64,000 nucleotides of DNA, taken from assembly GCA_022559845.1 (NCBI GenBank), contig CM040126.1:46804458-46868457 (forward strand). The letters are read 5' to 3'. Positions 56,876 to 64,000 of the stretch are shown one piece after another; position 1 is the first letter of the stretch, and each line of letters begins with the position of its first letter. Both the position numbers and the translations under genes were made by a program. The DNA is from Amorphophallus konjac. Its lineage: Eukaryota; Streptophyta; Magnoliopsida; Alismatales; Araceae. A model generated the notes under the pieces. It made no database searches and was not told the DNA's origin. It saw only the letters and a program-made list of their open reading frames with translations.

Positions 56876-57752
56876 CTCACCGACCAGCCTCTGCGCCAGA
56901 TCCTTCAAAACCCAGATGCATCGAGAAGACTCATCAAGTGGGCCATTGAGCTGGGCGAGTTCGACATCAAGTTTTTCCTAAGGAGGCCGATCAAAGTCCA
57001 GGCTTTCGCCGACTTTGTCACCGAATGCATGTTGCTAGAGGAGGGGTTGCCAGAGCATTCCTCGGGGCCCGTATGGGAACTCTACGTCGACGGTTCATCT
57101 TATGCCGCTGGCAGTGGAGCAGGACTAGTCTTGTAATCCCCAGAAGGGGTAGAGCTGTAGTATGCCCTTCGCTTCAATTTCTCGACCACTAATAATGTGG
57201 CCGAAGATGAAACACTACTTTCGGGCCTACGGATGGCAAAGCACCTCGGAGCGGTCAACCTATGAGTCTACAGCGACTCCATGCTCGTCGCCAACCAAGT
57301 CAAGGGAGAGTTCGAAGCCAGGGAGCCAGCAATGACAAAGTACCTCGAAAAGGCTAAGGAAGCCACCTCGGCCTTCTCTCGCTTCGAAATGGTACCCATT
57401 CCAAGGGAAGAGAATGTCCGGGCAGATACTCTCTCTCGACTAGCATCATCAACAACCACCTCTAACTCAAGAGCTATCTTGATAGAGGAGTTACTAGCCC
57501 CAAGTATCGTGGAGCCGGGCCCCCAGGTGAACGTCATCGACTATGAGCCTTCGTGGATGGATCTGATCTTGGATTTTCTCCTACAACAACAACTACCCAA
57601 TGATCGTGCCAATGCCCGCCGCACGCGAGCACGCGCGAAGCACTTTACGGTCATCGATGGTCTCCTGTTCCAGCGCTCACTCTCGGCCCCACTGTTAAAG
57701 TGCCTATTCCCTGCGGAAGCCAAGCAGGCAATCCAAGAAGTGCATCAGGGGA
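56876..57752 (+). pseudogene. pol fragment of Tat-like Ty3 element H
   Basis: The fragment starts within the RT-RNase H connection (LTDQPLRQILQNPDASRRL, KVQAFADFVTE). It continues into a second, plant-type RNase H (WELYVDGSSYAAGSGAGL, VYSDSMLVANQVKGEFEAR, RADTLSRLAS) and the start of the integrase N-terminal domain (CLFPAEAKQAIQEVHQG). The dual RNase H arrangement is characteristic of the Tat/Ogre group. Stops are TAA 57133-57135, TAG near 57161 and TGA near 57265. The 5' part lies beyond F and the 3' part is cut at 57753. It is the oldest layer visible. Confidence 0.9.
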
Positions 57753-59761
57753 TGTGGATGCACTTTTTGACACGCTCTAAAAATATCGGGTGTTCTTTTG
57801 ATTCGAGATTATCTGTCCCACCGGGCGTGCCAGACTTATGGATGTACTTTTCGACACACTCTATTTGCTTATTCATTTGTTGGTTTATTCGATGGGCTTA
57901 TTCGTTTATTAAGTGCGTGAGTGTGCTAGTCACAAAGTGATAATTTATTCGGACTTTGAGGAAGCCCTAGGTGCGCGTCATCTGACTAATCAGACGGTTG
58001 TGTGGGTCATGTCGGGACCAAAATCCGCTGTGCCGTGAAGGCCATGGCGTCATTTACATCTCCCCGGAGGAGAGAAAACCCTTGATTAATCGCCAGGAAT
58101 GAGGGCCCTATGACCTGAAGAAATTATCAATCAGACAAGATGATAAAGGAAACTTAAATTATATTAAAACCCGTATCGAGGGTATGAAAATTCAAGTCAT
58201 GTCGGTCACTCATGGACCATTTCATGTTTGGACGAAAGCCTGTATTAAAAGTGGGATGAAGACGGTGATAACCCGTACAAATGTTTGCCGAAGACGTGGC
58301 AAGTTTAATGTCTAATACGAGGGTTGGTCAAGTTTCAAGGAAATATTGGCCCAGGCAAGGATGACTCATGACCATGCTGGGGAATAGTCCCCGGGGCTCA
58401 TAGTCAGCTTGCGGAGCAGCATTGATGTTCCCTCGACGGGGTCATAGGGGAGAGAAGATCTCCGAGATATTCACCGATGCATGCAAATTTTATTATTATT
58501 CTTTTAGTTTTAATGCCACTTGAATGCGGGTTTTATTCCTTTTTATTTATATTCTTTAACACCCCTTTGTGTGGGCAATAATGCAGGGAGGCCTGAGGTC
58601 GATGCAGGGAGTGGCCAGACCGAGGAGAGGTCAATGCAGCAACCACTGGCTCAAGGACAGGTCGACGCAAGGAGGCTTGGGGTCAGTGTAGGGAGCAGCT
58701 GAGCTGAGGATGGGTCGACGCAGGGAATCCTGGGGTCAGTGCAGGGAGTGGCTGAGTTGAGGATGGGTCGACGCAGGGAGTCCTGGGGTCGGTGCAGGGA
58801 GTGGCTAGATCGAGGAGTGGTTGACGCATCAACCACTGGCTCAAGGATAGGTCGACGCAAGGAGACTTGGGGTCGGTGCAGGGAGCAGCTAAGCTGAGGA
58901 TGGGTCGACGCATGGAGTCTTGGGGTCGGTGCAGGGAGTGGCCGAGTTGAGGATGGGTCGACGTAGGGAACTTAAGGTCGGTGCAGGCAGTGGCTGGATG
59001 GAATTGAGGTTGGTTCTTTTAGTTTTAGTCATGAAATGCATGTATGAGGTTCAATTCATTCACACTAGACACAACAATGGCATTCACGAGTTCAATCATG
59101 CATGTGGTCTAATTGGGTTTATGAATTAATTCGTAGTACGAGGCGGAGTGTCCCACTCACGCATAGTGTCAGCTTTCGACCGGGTGTGGCCTGACCTTCT
59201 GCATGTCACCATTTTATATACCACGAGGTTATAGCACACAAGCATGCATGGGATGCAATGATATAGTTATATGCACGAGAGGTAGTCTCTTTTATTCACG
59301 AAATACATGTGAGGGATTTTTCTTGGATTGGTTTTCTTTTGTTTATGCAGAGTATGTTTGCAGTTATATTCGGCAGTTCATCACTACAGTGTTCAGTTTA
59401 GTTCTTCGTATCTTTCACAGTTCTCTTGTCTCGGTTGGAGTGTTTTACTGTTATTCATTCCATTTGTTTGTTGCTTCCTTTTGCATTTTAATATATTATT
59501 GTTCCTGATAAAAATTCGACAGTATCTCCCCCAGACCCAAATGCTGGGGGGGGGGAAAGCGGGTACACGTCCATAAGGAGTGACATGTCCCAAAAGTAGA
59601 GGTGTGCACGGAAGCGGCAACACCTGAACATCGCGTCAAAATGCGGTGCAAAACCGAGTGAATAGGAAGTTCAAACATGAAGGATAGACGTCACTGGATC
59701 AAGGTTGGCAAATGTCACCGGATCAAAGGGGTGGCGACGTCACCGAATCAAGTGGGTGGCC
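57753..59761. mobile_element. element I: unclassified LTR-like sequence
   Basis: H's integrase is cut exactly at a TG (TGTGGATGCAC, 57753), and GGGGA (57748-57752) would be its target site. The block has no gene. An 85-bp imperfect repeat of GGATGCACTTTTTGACAC occurs at 57755 and 57840, a minisatellite lies at 58590-58990 and a TATATA is at about 59216. I could not find a second end or a primer site, so orientation and class stay open. It is followed by the start of J at 59762. Confidence 0.5.
58590..58990 (+). repeat. minisatellite of about 53-bp units in element I
   Basis: About seven or eight imperfect units contain GGTCGACGCAGGGAG and GGTCAGTGCAGGGAGTGGCTGAG. Two longer variants share CAACCACTGGCTCAAGGA (58636 and 58828 regions), suggesting a higher-order duplication. 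Confidence 0.85.
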
Positions 59762-60504
59762 TGTTGAGTTATGGTTTTGATGATTGTTATGATTATTGTT
59801 CATGACAGTTATGGTTTTGATGATAGTTAAACTTAATGTGTGATTACGTGATGATAACTAAACTTACATGGTTCAGATGGCAAATGGCAACGATTACATG
59901 GTCTTGATCCTTGGTTTGTATATAATCTTTGGTTGAATGTTTGATGTCAATGGGATGCATATATAGATCATTTGGATTCATAAAATGAAGGCTTCATGAG
60001 AATCTTGGTTGAAAGTGGTAGATGGCATCGAAGTGATTGAACTTGCATTGTCTTAACTTCATTTACTCTCTTATGCAGGTTTAAAATGGAATGCCAATCC
60101 CATATGCAAAGGTATCAAGATTCATGGTGAGAACTTGGCACCTTGCATGTGTATATTTTTGGGAGAAAATGGTAGGTTTCCATTTGGAGTTTTTTGATCT
60201 TGATAGGATATATGGTTGATATGTGTTCTCACATTGCATATACACTTGGCAAATGAGACCCAATCACCTTGTTGAATGGCATCCTCATTATATATGAAAT
60301 TTGGTTCAATGATGCTATCTTATTGCACAAATTGGATAGCCATATGATCTTAATGTTATGCTATGGTTGATTGAGTTTTCCAAGTGTTTTCATCCTCCTT
60401 GTTAATGATTTCATGTATGTACTTCATGCATTCATCACTTGGGATCATTGGGAATGTTTTCCTACATGTTTACTAATATTTTTATTTTTTCTGTATTTTT
60501 TCTG

Positions 60505-60740
60505 CAGGTTTAGGTCGACCTAAAGGACAGTTTAGGTTGACCTAAAAATACTGTAGCTAGCGGTCGACCGCCAGGAGCTAGCGGTCGACCGAAAATCCCA
60601 GAAACCAACGGGCAGCAGTTCTCTCAGTAGCGGTCGACCGCCAGCCCAGTAGCGGTCGACCAAAAATCCCAGAACTGATATTTCTACAGGTCTATCAGTA
60701 ACGGTCGACCGCCAGAAGGTTCCGGTCGACCGCCAGCCCC
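60505..60740 (+). repeat. array of GGTCGACC motifs in J U3
   Basis: About eight copies of AGCGGTCGACCGCCAG and variants lie within 235 bp, ending 140 bp before the TATA box. Confidence 0.88.
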
Positions 60741-60875
60741 GAAGCCACTTTTGTTGACTTTGTTTTTCAAGCGCGTGGAGAGGGCTTTCACCCCATTTGT
60801 TTAATCCTAATGACACCCAATCATCCACAAAACGTGGATCTGGTCTGGGACTTGTCCTTGGACCATTCAAGGGGT

Positions 60876-60884
60876 TATAAAAAT
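60876..60884 (+). promoter_or_regulatory. TATA box of J LTR
   Basis: GGGGTTATAAAAATATAT context. Confidence 0.55.
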
Positions 60885-61908
60885 ATATTTGTGAAGTCAT
60901 AAACCCCCATTTTGCCCTTGGGTTCATAATAGACCTATTAGGGGTCTTTTTGGATGGTTCTAGAATGGTGATCATAGTCTTTTCATGTCTTCTACATAGG
61001 CATATGTGTAAGCTACGAATTTAGCAAGTGGAACTCTAATGTATTCATTATTTTCTATCTTGTAGGTGAAGAGAGGGAAGAAAGGAAAGAAGAGCTCAAG
61101 CCAAGGGGTTTTGATCTTCATCCAAGAGGTTTTGAAGATTGCAGAAGAAGGAAAAGTGCAGCAGATCAAGGAGAGGATCAAGAAGACATTGAAATCATCA
61201 CCATCCGACTGGAGCTCCAAGCTACCACTTCTATTCGTCTTGGAAATCAAAGGGGGAACAATCTCTACATCCTTTAGTTGCTGTTTTGAGATGGTTGCCA
61301 TGAGTTCTATTTTGATCTGAGCTTATATTGTTACTTGTGTTTACTTTCAAACCTGAAAATACATTTTGTGTGTGTGACATTTGTGTATACGGTCGTGGTT
61401 AATCGCCTGCGTGCGGTCGTATGTGTGATTGTGCAGCGTTTGTTGCAGCGTGTGTATGTGTGTGTGGTAGTGATCCGGTTGTCGGATCGTGTTGGAGTTC
61501 ATCTCCGTGTGTGTGTGTGTTGGAGCTTGTCTCCGTGTGTAGTTTGGGGCGCGTCCCCGTGTGTGTGTGCAGGTGTCGTCCTGCGTGTGTGTTTGGAGCA
61601 TCGTCTCCGTTTGGGGATTCATTCCCAAGTGAAGCCTCACCGGATTTGGTGAGGGGTGGACGTAGGATTACCGTCGTTGCATCCGAACCACCTTAAAAAC
61701 CGCTGTGCATTGTGTGTTATTTGTGTGGTTTGATTACTTTCGTTGTATGGTCGTGTGGGAACGGTGAGTTTGAGAGAATTGGTTAATTAGTTTTCAATTG
61801 CTAATTATTGTTTACCACATATTTTGTAAAAAGCTAAAAGTTTTCCTTAAAATTGGTAAACACCCAATTCACCCCCCTCTTGGGTGTCATTGATCGCGGG
61901 ACTTCAAT

Positions 61909-61920
61909 TGGTATCAGAGC
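61909..61920 (+). other. primer-binding site of J (tRNA-iMet type)
   Basis: TGGTATCAGAGC two bases after the LTR end. Confidence 0.93.
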
Positions 61921-61967
61921 AAAGGCTCTAATTTCATAGATCTAACGATCTAGAGAGATCCAGGTCA

Positions 61968-63671
61968 ATGACTACCATTATGTACACTTTGAATTCTCCA
62001 CCGGTTTTTGATGGTTGCAATTTTGATTTGTGGTTAGGTAGAATGTTTAGTCTAGTCAACTCATATGACCCTAAGCTATGGAAGCTTATTTCACATGGTC
62101 CTCATGAATTACCTAAAGATAAACATGTCTGGACTGAAAATCAAAAGTGCAAACATGATCAAAATAGCTTGGTTTTGAAATTGCTTATTGCTTCAGTTGA
62201 TTCTAACTATTTCCCTTTTGTCTCTCATTGCAGGTCTGCGAAGGATATCTTGGATGGCTTAACCAAAATCCGGAAAGAGTATGAAGACCAAGGCCTTGTG
62301 GCAAGTATGAGCGAGCAAGGGAGTGATCAGCAAATTGAATCAAGCTCAAAGGTAAATTCTGATTCTGATAATAAAGATGAAGTTACTTATGAAGATTTGT
62401 TGATTGCATATGATGATCTTGCTGAAAAATACAAGAAGCTAAAATATGAAAATAAAAAATTGAAAAAGGATGTCGAACAAAATAAGTGTAATTCCTCTTG
62501 TAAAAAATACTTGCATCTAGAGGAAATGATTGAGGCTCATGTGTTTGACATTGAATTTCACAAAGATCAAATATGTTTAAGAAATGAAAATAAGGAGATG
62601 ACTGCAAAACTGAATTCTATGGCCGATGATCAAACCTTGATAAATGAACTGATTCATGATGAAAAGCTTGTTAAAGAAAATGAGAAACTGAAGGAATTGA
62701 ACAAGGCCATTTCTGAAAGATTGTTAACTCTTGAAAAAGGAAAATCTGTGGTTGTTAGAGAATGTGAAAATGTGGATGAACTTAGGCAAGAAGTAGAATG
62801 CCTTAAGACTACCAATGCCATGTTGAATGTTAGTCTTTCCACTTGTGAAGAAGAACTTGCCAATTCTGAATTACAAATTTCATCTCTTCAATCTGAAATT
62901 CTTGACTTGAATGATTCGCTGTCTAGATTTGTAAATGGTCAAGAAAACTTGAACAAATTGCTTGGGATGAAAGTGAATTTTCAAAGGGAAGGGCTGGGCT
63001 ATAATCCTGTAAACAAAAAGAAGTTTGAAAATAAAGTTTATACATCCTTTGTGCACAATTCAAATATAGCCAGCACATCAAATGAAAATTGAAAAAAGGA
63101 AAATCATGTTGCACACACACATGCATCCACAAAGAAAATCAATTTGCATCAAAAATCTAAAAATGCTGCTAGCACACCCATGCATGTTGAACATTCTTCT
63201 GCCACACACAGACAACCAACTAGAAAGAAACTCACATGCTTTTATTGTGGAAAATATGGACATGCTATGCATAATTGCTTCATTATGAAGAATGATGACT
63301 TGAGAGCATGTAGGAACCAAGCTGTTTTGAAAAATGCAAAGGAAGTCTTCACCAAAAAACCTTCCATGCATTGTAATCGCTGTGGTAAAAGAGGTCACAC
63401 CAAGTCATACTGCTGGTTACTCATGAAGAAAGAGAGTCTTCACTCAACAAGTCATGCTCACATACATAAACCAGTAGAGCCAATGAGAAAGAAAAATGTG
63501 ATGCCACGTGCTTCCCCCCACCACTTTGATAAATCTGGGAATGTTAAGCATGATTATTTTCTCATGAAAAATTATGACTTGAATGTTGTTAAAAATTAGA
63601 AATTGCATGCCAAAGTTGCTGCTAACCCACAAGGACCCAAAAGGATTTGGGTACCTAAGAAGGCCAAATGA
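61968..63671 (+). pseudogene. gag of element J
   Basis: From ATG 61968 it reads MTTIMYTLNSPPVFDGCNFD, then LWKLISHGPHELPKDKHVW, an acidic linker, a long coiled coil (about 62390-62930), GQENLNKLLGMKV, a Lys/His-rich linker and zinc knuckles CFYCGKYGHAMHNC (about 63237) and CNRCGKRGHTKSYC (about 63370). A third knuckle-like block (about 63520) has lost its Cys residues. It ends with GPKRIWVPKKAK. Only two in-frame stops interrupt it (TGA 63090-63092, TAG 63597-63599) and no frameshift, so it is the best-preserved gag here. Confidence 0.9.
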
Positions 63672-64000
63672 GAAATCTGTTTTGCAGGTGTGCCTTGGGA
63701 ATGAAAAGCATGAAATCTATTTTCATCAAGAAGGTAAGGCACACGGGCTAGTGACATAAGTCAGCTTAAAAGAAAAATCAAAACTGAAATTTGGAAACTC
63801 AGGTGATATCCCTCTAACCTTCTTCAGTAATTGTGTCATTGGTTTGATTCATCTTGTGCTGAATAGTCTTGTGATAATGCACATGTCTGTACATGCATTC
63901 CATCCATAGTTGTTTGCATATCTATGTGTACATCACTTGTCATATAGCATCTTGTTGTAGGAGAGCTTGAAGATTCTTCAGATCATGATTTCACTACATA
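63672..64000 (+). other. region after gag of J
   Basis: No pol frame. The start (GCAGGTGTGCCTTGGGAA) corresponds to B at about 25755, where pol is also missing. The remainder is AT-rich and resembles the B 3' region in composition. Confidence 0.5.

Larger units (their letters stand above)
59762..61906 (+). repeat. 5' LTR of element J
   Basis: 2,145 bp from TGTTGAGTTATGG to GGGACTTCA, two bases before the primer site. The TATA box is TATAAAAAT at 60876-60884. U3 holds a GTCGACC array at 60505-60740, and the end holds a GT-rich stretch (about 61360-61620). The first bases (GTTATGGTTTTGATGATTG) resemble the B LTR start. Confidence 0.85.
59762..64000 (+). mobile_element. element J: Sirevirus-like Ty1/copia element, 5' portion
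   Basis: J has a 5' LTR (59762-61906), an iMet primer site and a gag closely related in layout to that of B. After the gag border motif there is no protease or integrase in the last 330 bp of the window. Instead there is GCAGGTGTGCCTTGGG, as in B, so J is probably also gag-only. The rest lies outside. Confidence 0.82.

Noticed and set aside
61335..61696. Cys/Val-rich frames of about 90-105 residues
   Set aside because: They arise from the GT-rich stretch of the J LTR.
1..64000. Host protein-coding or tRNA genes between the elements
   Set aside because: Every open frame with recognisable motifs belongs to a retrotransposon, and the tRNA-like matches are primer-binding sites only.

Overview
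The window is intergenic heterochromatin of a large-genome flowering plant. I see no host gene, no tRNA or rRNA gene and no CRISPR. Almost every base can be assigned to LTR retrotransposons inserted into one another, plus one LINE fragment. Plant origin is inferred from chromodomain-bearing Ty3 elements, Sirevirus-like Ty1/copia elements, a Tat-like Ty3 fragment with a second RNase H, and a plant-type LINE RNase H. I cannot name the species.

The nest, outermost first: a Tat-like Ty3 element H (56876-57752, +) was entered by the Sirevirus-like copia element F (36012-56875, +; its 5' end lies left of the window). F was entered by chromovirus A (3275-36011, -), by a solo LTR E (36798-46636, itself entered by the gag-only element G at 37482-44331), by a 5'-truncated LINE (50228-51224, -) and by a solo Sirevirus-type LTR K (52999-54761, -). 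A was entered by related chromovirus X (1-3274, -, in A's 3' LTR) and by the gag-only Sirevirus B (5889-30572, +, in A's reverse transcriptase). B's 5' LTR was entered by the non-autonomous chromovirus C (6286-21101, +). C was entered by a second non-autonomous chromovirus D (9430-17062, -). On the right, H is broken by an unclassified LTR-like sequence I (57753-59761), followed by a second gag-only Sirevirus J (59762 to the window end, +). Target-site duplications support B (TCATG), C (CATAG), D (GGGTG), E (AATGA), G (GTGAG), K (CATAC) and the LINE (14 bp). The deepest chain is H > F > A > B > C > D.

Only A, F and H carry recognisable pol genes, and all are broken by stops and frameshifts. 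The other elements seem to be passengers. C and D have no protease, reverse transcriptase or RNase H. They encode gag fused to an unrecognised domain (here ORF X), then the integrase C-terminal region and chromodomain. B and J carry a gag with coiled coil and several zinc knuckles but no pol in what is visible. G carries one acidic gag-like frame. A, C and X share LTR-end and leader sequence, so A-type elements are plausible helpers for C and X. F-type elements are plausible helpers for B and J.

The strongest leads are the shared gag-X fusion of C and D, the seven-knuckle gag of B, the family-specific clusters of short motifs in the U3 of several Sirevirus-type LTRs, a 33-bp-period series of hairpins in LTR E, and a conserved leader hairpin shared by A, C and X.
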